Part shown: positions 37,480 to 46,866 of the stretch, one piece after another
Position numbering within the stretch: position 1 is the first letter of the stretch
Layout of the letters: each line of letters begins with the position of its first letter
The notes under the pieces: model-generated
The model's database searches: none
What the model was told of the DNA's origin: nothing
What the model saw: only the letters and a program-made list of their open reading frames with translations
Position numbers and translations under genes: made by a program
Assembly (NCBI RefSeq): GCF_000144405.1
Contig: NC_014370.1
Location: 873,501 to 937,500 of the forward strand
Source of the DNA: Prevotella melaninogenica ATCC 25845
GTDB taxonomy: Bacteria > Bacteroidota > Bacteroidia > Bacteroidales > Bacteroidaceae
Length of the DNA stretch: 64,000 nt
Direction: 5' to 3'

Positions 37480-38901
37480 TTACACCTCTTGACTTTCAGA
37501 CTCAAGTCTTCTTGCTTCTTCAAACTTTTCCTTCATTGTAGGATTGTTGTAGGTAAGCTTCTTAATAGTCAGCTCGTCAGCCTTCTTATTCGCTAAACGA
37601 AGGTTGTCTTCAGAACCAACTAAGGCTTCACGCACCTTCTGTAGATGCTTGATAGACTCGTCAATCTGGGCGATGGCTGTATTGAACTTCTTGCTGGCCA
37701 ATTCATAGTTACGACTGAAGCCGCTGCGAAACTCGTTGAGTTTGTTCTCGAAGTTCGTCACATCTACCGACTGATTACGAGCGATGGCCAGCTGCCGCTT
37801 ATAATCCACGGCGTTTCTCGAAGCCTTGGCCAATAGCGAGATGATGGGCATAAAGAACTGCGGGCGCACGACGAACATCTTGGGATAGCGGTGGCTCACA
37901 TCTACAATACCATTATTATATAGGTCGCTCTCTGGCTCCAGCATACTCACGAGTACAGCGTACTCACATCCCTTGGTGTTGCGGTCCTTGTCGAGCTTAG
38001 CAAAAAAGTCCTCGTTCTTATGCTTCGTGGCGGTCATGTCGGCCTCATTCTTCATCTCAAACATAATCGAGATATACTCCGTGCCGCCGTCATAGTCGCG
38101 GAAGATGAAGTCGCCCTTGCTGCCACTGCTGGCATCATTGTCCTTCTCGAAGTAGGCGTTGGGATATAACCCGAGCGAACGGACATTATCAAACTCGTTG
38201 TGGCAATGTATCTCCAGGTCCTCGCCAATCATCTTGGTCGACTGGCGAATCTTAAAGTCCTTGTATCGCTCTATCTCCTCGTCTTTATCCTTCAGGCTAC
38301 GCTCGTAATACTCCTTCAGATTCTTCTCGTTGAGCGTGGCCTTCGCCTCGTTCTCCGTGAGCTTGGCTTCTAGTTCGGTGATACGCTGCTGCTTCTGCTG
38401 CATTGCCTCCTGCTGTACGGTCTTCTCTTGTATCACGGCCAGTTCCTGGTCCTTGGCCTTCTGCTGTAGCGACGCCTCCAGTTCGAGTATGCGCTTGTCT
38501 TTCTCTGCCACCTTGTTGTCAATCTCCATCTGCTTGCTGTTCTGCAAGCTGGCGATCTGCTCCTTCAAGCGGGTAATCTCAGTATCTTTGTCTGCCATCT
38601 GCTCATTCATTTCGAGTTGCTTAGCCTGAGCGATACTATTCAGTCGCTCGTTGAGCTTGGCTATTTCCGTATCTTTACCGGCAATGACTGTATCCTTGGC
38701 CGACAGCTTATCCTTGTACCCTTGCTCGTTTTTTAAGATAACTGTAGCTTGCTCTGCCTCCTGCTGCTTATGAAGTTCAGCAAGTCTTTGACTTATCTCT
38801 GCATCAAAAGCATCATTCTTAACTTGATTAAGGATAGCTGCATAATCAGCTTCGTCAACGGTGAAAATAGCACCGCACTTTGGACATTTAATCTCGCTCA
38901 T
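37480..38901 (-). CDS. DUF2130 protein with coiled coil
   Basis: 473 aa from the ATG at 38901. A short zinc-ribbon start (KCPKCGAIF) precedes a long coiled coil (about 30-215). The DUF2130 core follows (about 215-390: [65 protein letters not shown]). That core looks like a PD-(D/E)xK nuclease fold, with D of GDF and the E-x-K of FEMKNE as candidate catalytic residues. It has its own WYL2-type promoter and pairs with KAP. Confidence 0.82.
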   Translation of the reverse strand: MSEIKCPKCGAIFTVDEADYAAILNQVKNDAFDAEISQRLAELHKQQEAEQATVILKNEQGYKDKLSAKDTVIAGKDTEIAKLNERLNSIAQAKQLEMNEQMADKDTEITRLKEQIASLQNSKQMEIDNKVAEKDKRILELEASLQQKAKDQELAVIQEKTVQQEAMQQKQQRITELEAKLTENEAKATLNEKNLKEYYERSLKDKDEEIERYKDFKIRQSTKMIGEDLEIHCHNEFDNVRSLGLYPNAYFEKDNDASSGSKGDFIFRDYDGGTEYISIMFEMKNEADMTATKHKNEDFFAKLDKDRNTKGCEYAVLVSMLEPESDLYNNGIVDVSHRYPKMFVVRPQFFMPIISLLAKASRNAVDYKRQLAIARNQSVDVTNFENKLNEFRSGFSRNYELASKKFNTAIAQIDESIKHLQKVREALVGSEDNLRLANKKADELTIKKLTYNNPTMKEKFEEARRLESESQEV

Positions 38902-38927
38902 AAACAAACTTATTAAAAATTACAATG

Positions 38928-38960
38928 CAAAGGTAATTACTAACTGTGCAGACATTCTGC
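38928..38960 (-). promoter_or_regulatory. DUF2130-KAP promoter with WYL2-type operator
   Basis: The -7 box TACCTTTG runs from 38935 to 38928. GCAG-N5-CTGC (38948-38960) is centred at 38954, 19 bases upstream. Read in the direction of transcription the site is GCAGAATGTCTGC. Confidence 0.65.
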
Positions 38961-38974
38961 GTTATTGCGGATTT

Positions 38975-40012
38975 TTATTCGTCAGCGTACATTTTAGATA
39001 GGGTATCAGCCTCTTTCTTCATCTTTTCACGTAGTGAGGCTGGCTTTATCACCTCTATTTGGCTTCCGAAAGAACGCAACAATGCCCGCAGTTCATAGTT
39101 GTCTTTCACCTTCAAAGTTACAATCCGTCTTCCATCCTCGGTTCGTTCACCTCTGGCTACCTGTGACTCATGGAGAGGTTTGGTGTAGATATAGTTGAAT
39201 GCCTTATCGTTGGCATAGAGCACCACATCCTCAACCGGAACATCTTCGACCGACACACCAATGACATCCTCAAAGAACTCATCGAAGTTGAAATCATCGT
39301 CCAGCGGTTCAAACATTTTACGGCCCAATTCCTTGATGCCGTCAATCCTGTCAATGGCATAGTTGGTCAGTCCGTCATAGTTACCTTGCTTGCCGATAAG
39401 AAACCACCTGTTATTATATTGCTTCAGATGATAAGGACTTACGACTTGCTCTTTAGCATCCTTACCAAAAGGATGATAACAAATCTCCAGAGCCTGCCTA
39501 TTGACAATGGCATCGAAAATCTGCTTGTAATAGTCCTTGTCCATTCCTTTTAGGTAGGGGTTGTGCTGAAAGCTGACCACCGAACGTACATCCTTCCCTA
39601 ATTGGCTGGTGGAATAGAGCTTCTTGTCAATATCCATTAGCCAGTCAAAATGTGGCACACCCTCAAAGCGTTTGAGCAGCATCAGGGCATCAGATACGAT
39701 GTTCTGTTCCTCTTGATTGAAAGGTCGCTCGCTGATAGAATCATTGCGATGGTGGTAACGATAGTACATCTTATGACCGTCGCGTATGGCATCAATCGTC
39801 ATTCTGTAGCCTTCCTCGCTCTGCATAAACTTCAAGTCCTCCTGTACCTGACGTTTCCTGACACCATCACCTTTCTTTCCTTCGCCATTGTAAAGGTAAA
39901 GCGCATCATTGCAAGCATCCACCAAGTCGTCAATATAGTAACGGCGACTCCAGTTGCTTAGACATCTGTCCAGTGCCTGGTATCTTATCTGTGCATTCTT
40001 ATTTGTTGCCAT
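38975..40012 (-). CDS. WYL-domain transcriptional regulator (WYL2)
   Basis: 345 aa from the ATG at 40012 (MATNKNAQIRYQALDRCL); the longer frame adds 19 residues that overlap the operator. Winged helix at the N-terminus (recognition part VRKRQVQEDLKFMQ), WYL fold with LKQYNNRWFLIGKQG, and a C-terminal extension with NYELRALLRSFGSQIEVI. Same layout as WYL1. It probably controls the island through the sites listed at 38928, 40035, 44492 and 49370. Confidence 0.88.
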   Translation of the reverse strand: MATNKNAQIRYQALDRCLSNWSRRYYIDDLVDACNDALYLYNGEGKKGDGVRKRQVQEDLKFMQSEEGYRMTIDAIRDGHKMYYRYHHRNDSISERPFNQEEQNIVSDALMLLKRFEGVPHFDWLMDIDKKLYSTSQLGKDVRSVVSFQHNPYLKGMDKDYYKQIFDAIVNRQALEICYHPFGKDAKEQVVSPYHLKQYNNRWFLIGKQGNYDGLTNYAIDRIDGIKELGRKMFEPLDDDFNFDEFFEDVIGVSVEDVPVEDVVLYANDKAFNYIYTKPLHESQVARGERTEDGRRIVTLKVKDNYELRALLRSFGSQIEVIKPASLREKMKKEADTLSKMYADE

Positions 40013-40034
40013 ACTCTTACTATTATAGTCGAAA

Positions 40035-40073
40035 CAAAGGTAAAGTGGAACCATGCAGCCTTTCTGCATGGTT
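40035..40073 (-). promoter_or_regulatory. WYL2 promoter with 10-bp-arm inverted repeat
   Basis: The -7 box TACCTTTG runs from 40042 to 40035. A perfect repeat AACCATGCAG-N5-CTGCATGGTT (40049-40073) is centred at 40061, 19 bases upstream, covering the -33 zone. It could also end transcripts of the ASCH gene, but no T-run follows. Confidence 0.7.
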
Positions 40074-40082
40074 GGGAAAAAC

Positions 40083-40547
40083 TTATTTCCTTTTCACTTC
40101 AACTATTCTGCCGAGATGGAACACCGCCTCCCAGAAGCAGAACTCACCATTGGAATCAGCTGCTACATTCTCCCCGTCATCGTGGAAACGAGCGGGCTTA
40201 CCGTCTTTGTCAGTAAGAGGCTCGAAGGTGATGTCTGTCACTTCCACCAATGCGGTGTCGCGCTCCTTGGCATAGCCCACGGCAAGATTCAGGTATTTCA
40301 GCTCATCCTTGGGATAGTAAGGGTAAACACCGTTGTTCCACACGCAGATGTCGCCCACCAATGGGTCGTCATCACTTATCTTCTCATCATCGAAATAGGG
40401 AAAGCCATCCTCGGTACAAGCCAAATACTTCTTATAGGTGGTATCCTTGATTTCACGATATTCTTCTTTCTTCGTACCAGCTATTATCTGGTCGAAGAAA
40501 ACCTGCTTGATGGTCAGGTACAAGGTATTCTCTTTTGTCGGTTCCAT
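40083..40547 (-). CDS. ASCH-domain protein
   Basis: 154 aa. The opening LTIKQVFFDQIIAGTKKEEYREI is the ASCH signature (beta strand, helix, G-x-K-x-x-E-x-R). ASCH domains bind RNA or modified nucleosides. It follows hsdR by 31 bases, so it belongs to the restriction operon; a link to modified bases is possible but unproven. Confidence 0.8.
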   Translation of the reverse strand: MEPTKENTLYLTIKQVFFDQIIAGTKKEEYREIKDTTYKKYLACTEDGFPYFDDEKISDDDPLVGDICVWNNGVYPYYPKDELKYLNLAVGYAKERDTALVEVTDITFEPLTDKDGKPARFHDDGENVAADSNGEFCFWEAVFHLGRIVEVKRK

Positions 40548-40578
40548 GATTCTTCTATTTTATTCAGACACATATCTA

Positions 40579-43500
40579 TTACTCTTCGCCCGGTTCAGGC
40601 TCTGCGGCTACAGAATATCCAAGATGGTCCTCCTCGAACGCTTCGTAACCTTGGGGATGGGAATCAGGATCCTGCTTGATAGTAGGGGTTCCTGCACCCT
40701 CCTGCATCTCCAAATCGGTTATTGAGTTTCCTGTCACAAACAAGTACATGGCCACAAGCACCTTGATGGCGGCGTTCACCTCTTCGTCAGTTGTGATGGG
40801 CGCACGATGTGCTTCATCATTACGCCACTGACGCACCATGTCCAGATAGCCACTGAAACGCTTGCCCTCCTCTGTGGCGGCATGCCTCAGATTCCAGAGA
40901 CATTTGAAACCATGGATGGCATTTGCCAATGTTGAATGGTCAGTATCTCCTGTTGACGACGGCACTTCCTCGCCATGGCAGAGGTAATAAAGTTTTTTCA
41001 GATAGCTCTCATACTTAGAAAGCAGGCTGTTGAAATAGGTCTGCTTGTCAAAGTTCTGCAGATGATCATTGCAATAGATATTGTTCAGCGCATTCTTGAT
41101 AATGCCGTCTGCACCGTCGAGCGAAGGCAGGCTGCTGCGGTTGAGCACTGCGAAGAACACATCCACAAACTCATCGAACGAGCGTACATGGCTGCACACA
41201 TCCACAAACTCCTCGCCGAGGCTGACCATCAGCGCCTCTTTCAGTGTATTTTCATCGTAGGCAAGTTCGCTGGCCTTCCGGCTTCTCATGGCCAGTGCAT
41301 CCACAAACTTGCGGATAAGCATCATCGAGAACGACTGGTTCTTCTCCAGTTCCTCCTGGAAGTTATAGTATTTCTCTATCTGGTCGGCCACCTTCTCGTC
41401 AAACTTCTCCTTGACAAGTGCTATCAGGGCATCGTAGGAATTGCCTGCACTGAAGGCATCTGTTACATCCGGATCTTGCAGAATGTCTATCCAGATCTGC
41501 TTCAATATCTTGTCATTCTCATTGAGCAGGTCTTGGAACGGACTGTTGGCAATGTCAAGGATTTCAGCTATCGTCTTCTTCTCGTCCTCCTGCTTTTGTC
41601 CCACTTCACCTATGCGGCTCGATGCCATCTGCTGATCCTCGTCCTCCAGCTCCAGCTGCCCGTCAAAATTCAGCTGAATGCGCAGCTTGTCAAGGTCAAT
41701 CCTGTCGAGAACCTCCATAGGGAGGGTTTCTTTGGTGTAGGGCAGATATTTGTAGAACACACGGCAGAACACGTAGAACTTCTCCAGGTCGGGATCGACG
41801 AAGTCCATTAGCTGCGCCATGAAACCATACTGACGCATATAGCGGTTCACATATTTGCGATACCGGTCCTTCTCCTCGTCGGTCATCGGTTCCACACGCT
41901 CGGTAACGATGGTCTTCAGTAGCGACGGCACGCCCACTGCCGTCTCCTTGCGCTGGAGCATCTTCACCACGCGATTCACGTCGTCATCGCTGAATATGCG
42001 CCAGCGATTCACGTCATCCATCATGGTGTACATACGCTGCGTGTCCACCTCGCCCAGGAGGTCGATGTCGGTGTAGTAACGCTGGAAGGCTGCCTTTACG
42101 TCTTCCGGATTGTTGCGGAAGTCGATGACCATGGTGTCGTCCTTGCCCGGACAGCAGCGGTTCAGGCGGCTCAGCGTCTGGATGCACTGTATACCGCCGA
42201 GTGAGCGGTCCACAAACATGGTGTGGAGCAGCGGCTGATCGAAGCCTGTCTGAAACTTGTTGGCCACAATCAGTATCTTATAGTCGCTCCCCTTGAACTT
42301 GATGCGGATGCCGTCGTCATGCACGCCTTCATCATTCATACTGGCCTCGGTACACTTGTGCCCATGACTGTCTTCCACTTCACCCGAAAAGGCCACCAAG
42401 GTCTTGATCACGCCATGATAGTTCTGCTCTATTACCTTGTCGATGATGCGCTTATAGTCGGCGGCGGCTCGGCGCGAGTCGCACACTACCATAGCCTTGG
42501 CTTCACCGCCAATCTTGCCGATGGTATGCTTCATAAAATGATCTACCATCATCGTGGCCTTGCGCAGCATGATGTAGGAGTTTTTGTTCAGCTCGCCATA
42601 GATCAGGGCGAGCGACTTCTTTTCCTCAAAGCGTTTCTTTTTCTCCTCGGGGTCGGTGGTCGTTTCGATGAGCTCAAACATGGTCTGGTACGACTTGTAG
42701 TTTTGCAGCACATCGAGGATAAACTTCTCGTCGATGGCCTGTTTCATCGAGTAGAGGTCGTGCTCCTTATGGTTCTCGTCGCCATAGAGTACAAAGGTCT
42801 TGTCCTTCGGGGTGGCGGTGAAGGCGAAGTAGCTCATGTGGTGCATGGAGCGGCGCATAATCTGCTGATAGGCCATGAAAGCATCCATCTCGTCTTCAAA
42901 CTCATCGGGGTTGAAGTCGGGAATGTTTTTCAGGTCCTCGTCAGTACTCAGGGCGTTCACCAGGTCTTTGGCACTCTCGTTGCCCACGGCGGTATGGGCC
43001 TCATCAATGATGACGGCATATTGGCGGTGCTTCTCGCGCTTCAGGGTTTTCAGCGCAAAGGCAAACTTCTGCACGGTACTGATGATGATACGGTGGCCCT
43101 CGTCGATAGCGGTGGCGAGGTTCTTGCTACCATGGCGCACGTCTTTCACGGTGCCCACCACGTCCTCGAAGTTCACCACGTCCTCGGCCATGTTGCGGTT
43201 GAGCACAATGCGGTCGGTCACCATGATGATACTGTCGAACACGCAGCTGTGGTCCTCATTGGTCATGTTGGCGAGCTGGTGGGCCAGCCACGCCATGGTC
43301 TTGGTCTTGCCCGAGCCTGCCGAATGCCACACCAAGTAGTTGTGCCCGGCACCTTCCTCGCTCACCTTTCGGCGTAGCTTCCGCACGGCTCGTAGCTGAT
43401 GGAAACGAGGAAAGATCACCACGGGCTTGCCGTCTTCATCGTTGTATCGCTTGATAAAGTTCTCCAGTAGGTCCAGTATGCTGTCGGCTTGTAGGATGTG

Positions 43501-44208
43501 CTGCCACATATAGGCCACGGGATATTCGTCTTCGATGGGCGGGTTCACGCTGTCTTGGTTGAAAGGCAGAAACTTCGTTTCGGCACCTTTCAGCCGCGTG
43601 GTCATGAACACATAGTTGTTATCCATCACGAAGTGTACCAGGCAATGCCGCAACATTCGGTTCTCGGGATTGCGGTCGTACCGGTACTGGTAGATGCCGT
43701 TGGCATAGTTCTGCCCCGTACCCTCGTTCTTCAGCTCGAAGGTGAAGAGCGGCAGACCGTTGAGCAGGATGCACATATCAAGTTCGTTGCCCTTGTCGCT
43801 GCAGGCTGTGCTATAGCGCATCTGGCGCACGATGCTGAAAGTGTTGGACCGATAGAGCCGATAAGCCTCACTGTCCTCCCCGGCGAGAACAGGTTTGAAT
43901 TGGGCAAACTTGATGTCTTTCCCCCTTATCTTAAATCCCTTGCGGAAGATTTTGAGCATGCTCTCGCCACGGTTCAACTGGCTGTTCAGCTGCTTCACCA
44001 CCTCATCGGTCTCCTGCCCGGGGAAGGCATGTTCGAGCATCGCCCATACAGCGGGTTGCTGGCGGAGAAACCGTTCCAGCATCTCTCGGTCGCAGAGGTG
44101 TTCGATGTCAAAGTCGCGGCTGGTGCGCTGATTATAGAGGTCGCTGCCAGCCAACTGCTGAGCAATATGCTCCTCAAAAGTTGTCTCGTTAAGATTGCTT
44201 GTTGCCAT
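40579..44208 (-). CDS. hsdR: type I restriction enzyme, subunit R
   Basis: 1209 aa. The N-terminal nuclease (NELDMCILLNG...FTFELKNE, about residues 141-158) gives the D...E-x-K catalytic set. The SF2 motor follows: Walker A HSAGSGKTKTMAWLAHQL (about 293), DEAH box VIIDEAHTAVG (about 401), TATPKD, and LSRLNRCCPGKD as motif VI. It translocates and cuts unmethylated DNA with HsdM and HsdS. Own promoter at 44492 with a long leader of repeats. Confidence 0.95.
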   Translation of the reverse strand: MATSNLNETTFEEHIAQQLAGSDLYNQRTSRDFDIEHLCDREMLERFLRQQPAVWAMLEHAFPGQETDEVVKQLNSQLNRGESMLKIFRKGFKIRGKDIKFAQFKPVLAGEDSEAYRLYRSNTFSIVRQMRYSTACSDKGNELDMCILLNGLPLFTFELKNEGTGQNYANGIYQYRYDRNPENRMLRHCLVHFVMDNNYVFMTTRLKGAETKFLPFNQDSVNPPIEDEYPVAYMWQHILQADSILDLLENFIKRYNDEDGKPVVIFPRFHQLRAVRKLRRKVSEEGAGHNYLVWHSAGSGKTKTMAWLAHQLANMTNEDHSCVFDSIIMVTDRIVLNRNMAEDVVNFEDVVGTVKDVRHGSKNLATAIDEGHRIIISTVQKFAFALKTLKREKHRQYAVIIDEAHTAVGNESAKDLVNALSTDEDLKNIPDFNPDEFEDEMDAFMAYQQIMRRSMHHMSYFAFTATPKDKTFVLYGDENHKEHDLYSMKQAIDEKFILDVLQNYKSYQTMFELIETTTDPEEKKKRFEEKKSLALIYGELNKNSYIMLRKATMMVDHFMKHTIGKIGGEAKAMVVCDSRRAAADYKRIIDKVIEQNYHGVIKTLVAFSGEVEDSHGHKCTEASMNDEGVHDDGIRIKFKGSDYKILIVANKFQTGFDQPLLHTMFVDRSLGGIQCIQTLSRLNRCCPGKDDTMVIDFRNNPEDVKAAFQRYYTDIDLLGEVDTQRMYTMMDDVNRWRIFSDDDVNRVVKMLQRKETAVGVPSLLKTIVTERVEPMTDEEKDRYRKYVNRYMRQYGFMAQLMDFVDPDLEKFYVFCRVFYKYLPYTKETLPMEVLDRIDLDKLRIQLNFDGQLELEDEDQQMASSRIGEVGQKQEDEKKTIAEILDIANSPFQDLLNENDKILKQIWIDILQDPDVTDAFSAGNSYDALIALVKEKFDEKVADQIEKYYNFQEELEKNQSFSMMLIRKFVDALAMRSRKASELAYDENTLKEALMVSLGEEFVDVCSHVRSFDEFVDVFFAVLNRSSLPSLDGADGIIKNALNNIYCNDHLQNFDKQTYFNSLLSKYESYLKKLYYLCHGEEVPSSTGDTDHSTLANAIHGFKCLWNLRHAATEEGKRFSGYLDMVRQWRNDEAHRAPITTDEEVNAAIKVLVAMYLFVTGNSITDLEMQEGAGTPTIKQDPDSHPQGYEAFEEDHLGYSVAAEPEPGEE

Positions 44209-44293
44209 ATCTGTTGTTTTTCTTTATTCTATTTTTAGGTTTCTGGCCGTTGTTTGCGCTGTGAATTATCTTTACTGTTTTCAGATACTATCA

Positions 44294-44390
44294 TTTCGCA
44301 TTGTGAAAGCATAGCTTTCGCATCGTCAAAGAGGCTCTTTCGCATGGCGAAAGGATAAGTTTTGCACAGCGAAAGAAGCTCTTTCGTTTT
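44294..44390. repeat. 22-bp tandem repeat of small palindromes in the hsdR leader
   Basis: Units start at 44294, 44316, 44338, 44360 and a partial one at 44382, exactly 22 bases apart. Each begins TTTCGCAnnGnGAAAG, itself a palindrome (stem CTTTCGC/GCGAAAG in the third unit). The block lies in the 320-base gap between hsdS and hsdR, within the likely hsdR leader. The rest of the gap holds only the promoter. Confidence 0.75.
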
Positions 44391-44491
44391 TGCATCCCTA
44401 CTATTCTTACTGTCAATTGGTTGCAGATTTCTATTTTCTCGTTCCTCATTTTTATTGCGAAAAATTTGTCTTTACAATAGCCTTACTTATG

Positions 44492-44524
44492 CAAAGGTAC
44501 ATCATAACTATGCAACCATTCAGC
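44492..44524 (-). promoter_or_regulatory. hsdR promoter with WYL2-type operator
   Basis: The -7 box TACCTTTG runs from 44499 to 44492. GCAA-N5-CAGC (44512-44524) is centred at 44518, 19 bases upstream. In transcription direction it reads GCTGAATGGTTGC. It lies just after the hsdS stop. Confidence 0.6.
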
Positions 44525-44528
44525 GTCA

Positions 44529-45815
44529 TTAAGAAGAAAATCCTCTCACATCAATTTTTCCTGTAACGGCATCGGTGATGAGGGCTTGCTTATACTCCTG
44601 CAAAAGTGCTATCTGCTTGCGACGCTTATCTATCCGTACATCGATTTTGGCGGTTTCGGTGTCGAGGTAGGAGGTGATGGTGCGTTGCTCATCTATAGAT
44701 GGAATAGGAACAACAAAATTTTGAATCATGTGTAATCTGACAGATGGAACAGTAGACTGAGCACTTCCCATATTCATTCTTTGTGGGAACATTATTCGCA
44801 TAAATTGGTACAGGTAATTAGAGTCGACAACCTTATTAAATTGGTTAAAAATGTAAACTCTCTGATGGACAGCATACTTGCCATCAACATGATGAAAGAC
44901 TCTACCTGCACCAGCGCCATCGCCAGCCATTAAAATAGCATCTCCTTCACAAGTGAATTTAGAACTCCTTTCGACTTGCGGGGAACGTACATAAAAAGGA
45001 TATTCTCCATCTGGCTCTGCATCTTGAGTATCACTATCGCCGGTACTGATTCTACAAAGCAATCGAAACCTTAATAAATTCCAATTCTCAGGCACTTCCC
45101 CAATCCACTCAATCCCGCTATCTTTCATCTTTGCCTCGGGATTAAGCCCTTTGGTGACGGCGCGGCTGATGATGGCCGACTTCATTTCTTCCAAAAGTGC
45201 TATCTGCTGTTCACGCTTGGCGATAATATCATCTATCGGTTTCGTCTTGGCATCAAGGAAGGATGCTATTGATTGCTGCTCGGAAAGAGGTGGCAAAAAC
45301 ATTACCTGGCCAAGATATTCAGGAACTTTTAAATTCTGAATACCTGTTGTTTGATTGAAGAACAAAAGATTCACCTTCTGTACATAAATCGAATAGAAGA
45401 AATAATAAAGCAATCTGGTGTTCAGAACGTTTTCATTGCAACGTACACAATGTATGAAGTTTGAACATGTTGCTTTATGATCAAGATTAGCTATTACAGC
45501 TCTGCCAACAGGATTGACGTCTCCGCCGCCTGATTTTTCAATAAGGATATCATTTGGTAGAATTTCTCTTTCTTTGAAGGTCTTTTCGTCGATATTACGA
45601 ATAGTTATCTTTTCCTCGGAAAGTCCACCATTTTTATAATCGAAATCCGCTACACGATAGCACACGACATCATTATCATCTCCTTTTTCGTCGTCTCCCC
45701 ATACACCAGAGAAACTCGATTTGAGACCGAACTTAATACGTGAATAGTTCCAGTGGCTCGGAACTTTCCCCAGCCACTGCACCGCACTATCTTTATATTT
45801 CCCGTACCTCTTCAT
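44529..45815 (-). CDS. hsdS: type I restriction specificity subunit
   Basis: 428 aa from the ATG at 45815; the longer reading runs into the RhuM-Fic gene in another frame. Two target-recognition domains each begin with a WLG/WIG-EVPxxW motif (AVQWLGKVPSHW; GIEWIGEVPENW) and end with PxxEQ plus a conserved helix (LPPLSEQQSIASFL; IPSIDEQRTITSYL). Both spacer helices (KREQQIALLEEMKSAIISRAV; KRRKQIALLQEYKQALITDAV) are whole. It sets the recognised DNA sequence. Confidence 0.93.
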   Translation of the reverse strand: MKRYGKYKDSAVQWLGKVPSHWNYSRIKFGLKSSFSGVWGDDEKGDDNDVVCYRVADFDYKNGGLSEEKITIRNIDEKTFKEREILPNDILIEKSGGGDVNPVGRAVIANLDHKATCSNFIHCVRCNENVLNTRLLYYFFYSIYVQKVNLLFFNQTTGIQNLKVPEYLGQVMFLPPLSEQQSIASFLDAKTKPIDDIIAKREQQIALLEEMKSAIISRAVTKGLNPEAKMKDSGIEWIGEVPENWNLLRFRLLCRISTGDSDTQDAEPDGEYPFYVRSPQVERSSKFTCEGDAILMAGDGAGAGRVFHHVDGKYAVHQRVYIFNQFNKVVDSNYLYQFMRIMFPQRMNMGSAQSTVPSVRLHMIQNFVVPIPSIDEQRTITSYLDTETAKIDVRIDKRRKQIALLQEYKQALITDAVTGKIDVRGFSS

Positions 45816-45817
45816 AC

Positions 45818-46852
45818 CTATATGTTCTTTTTGTTGATCAGGTTCACCACCACCTTTACCATGGTATCCTTTTCTTCCGTCCGGCTTTCCGCAATCATCA
45901 GCGTGAGTGCCACGAGGGTATTGTCGCCGATGCGCTTGGAGCCATCGGGGTTGTAGAGGATGTCGTTGTTGTTCATAAACCAAAGGAAGAGTGTGGCGGC
46001 AATGCGCTTATTGCCATCGCTGAACGAGTGGTTCTTGGTAACGAGATAGAGTAGCATGGCGGCTTTCTCCTCTACGGACGGATAAAGTTCCACACCACCG
46101 AAAGTCTGATAAATCTGTCCGATGGAGCTCTTGAACGAGTCGTCCTTCTCGTTGGCAAACCACTGGCTGGCGCCAAACTTTTCCTTCAGACTCTGTATGG
46201 CCTCCATCGCATTGTCGTAGGTGGCATGAAACCGCTCCTGCTCGTTGGTGTCGCTCACCTCCAGCCGCTGGTAGTCGTAATCGTCGAGGGTGTCGAGTGC
46301 CTGGGTATAGTCGGTTACCACGCTGATGAGTGCCTCGCGCTCGTCGGCATTGTCAGCAGCCTTCTCGGTCTCGTCGAACACCTTGGCATCGAGTGACTTG
46401 ATGGTGCGCCCCATCACCTCCACCACATGCCGTAGGTCGTCGTACCGCTGCCGGGCAAGGTCGTTCTTGATGGCATAGCCCTTGACGAGGTATTCCTTTA
46501 GTACGGTATTGGCCCATTGGCGAAACTGCGTACCTCTCTTACTCTTTACACGATAACCCACAGAAATAATCACGTCAAGGTTGTAGAACATCACGTCATG
46601 CTCTTGTGTCTTTCCTGTCATTGCACCGTGTTGAGTGGTTATTCGGAATTTCCGAACTACCTCTTCTTTCTCCAATTCACCCTCTTTGAACACATTGTTG
46701 ATATGCTCATTGATGGTTGACTTTGACTTGTCAAACAATAGGGCAATCTGGTCTTGGTTGAGCCACACCGTCTCGTTCTCCAGTCGCACGTCGATGGCGG
46801 TCTGCCCGTCCTGCGTCTGATATATCTTTATCTCGCCTTTACTATCCATCAC
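45818..46852 (-). CDS. RhuM-like protein with C-terminal Fic/Doc domain
   Basis: 344 aa. Residues about 1-180 are the virulence-RhuM type (VRLENETVWLNQDQIALLFDKSKSTINEHI, a DNA-binding-like HTH; VGYRVKSKRGTQFRQWA). The C-terminus is Fic/Doc-like, with motif NHSFSDGNKRIAATLFLWF (about 270-288), a variant of HPFxDGNKR; the first Pro is Ser. Fic enzymes transfer AMP or phosphate to proteins. It lies between hsdM and hsdS, 15 bases after the restored hsdM end and 2 bases before hsdS. Confidence 0.85.
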   Translation of the reverse strand: MMDSKGEIKIYQTQDGQTAIDVRLENETVWLNQDQIALLFDKSKSTINEHINNVFKEGELEKEEVVRKFRITTQHGAMTGKTQEHDVMFYNLDVIISVGYRVKSKRGTQFRQWANTVLKEYLVKGYAIKNDLARQRYDDLRHVVEVMGRTIKSLDAKVFDETEKAADNADEREALISVVTDYTQALDTLDDYDYQRLEVSDTNEQERFHATYDNAMEAIQSLKEKFGASQWFANEKDDSFKSSIGQIYQTFGGVELYPSVEEKAAMLLYLVTKNHSFSDGNKRIAATLFLWFMNNNDILYNPDGSKRIGDNTLVALTLMIAESRTEEKDTMVKVVVNLINKKNI

Positions 46853-46866
46853 TTAATACTTAACAC

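Noticed and set aside
42223..43377. Long plus-strand frame (384 codons) opposite hsdR
   Set aside because: It is antisense to the helicase motifs of hsdR, His- and Leu-rich in the way mirror frames are, with no promoter or domain.
44294..44390. Regular repeats considered as a CRISPR array
   Set aside because: The 22-base period holds both repeat and spacer with no separate unique spacers; no cas genes in the window.
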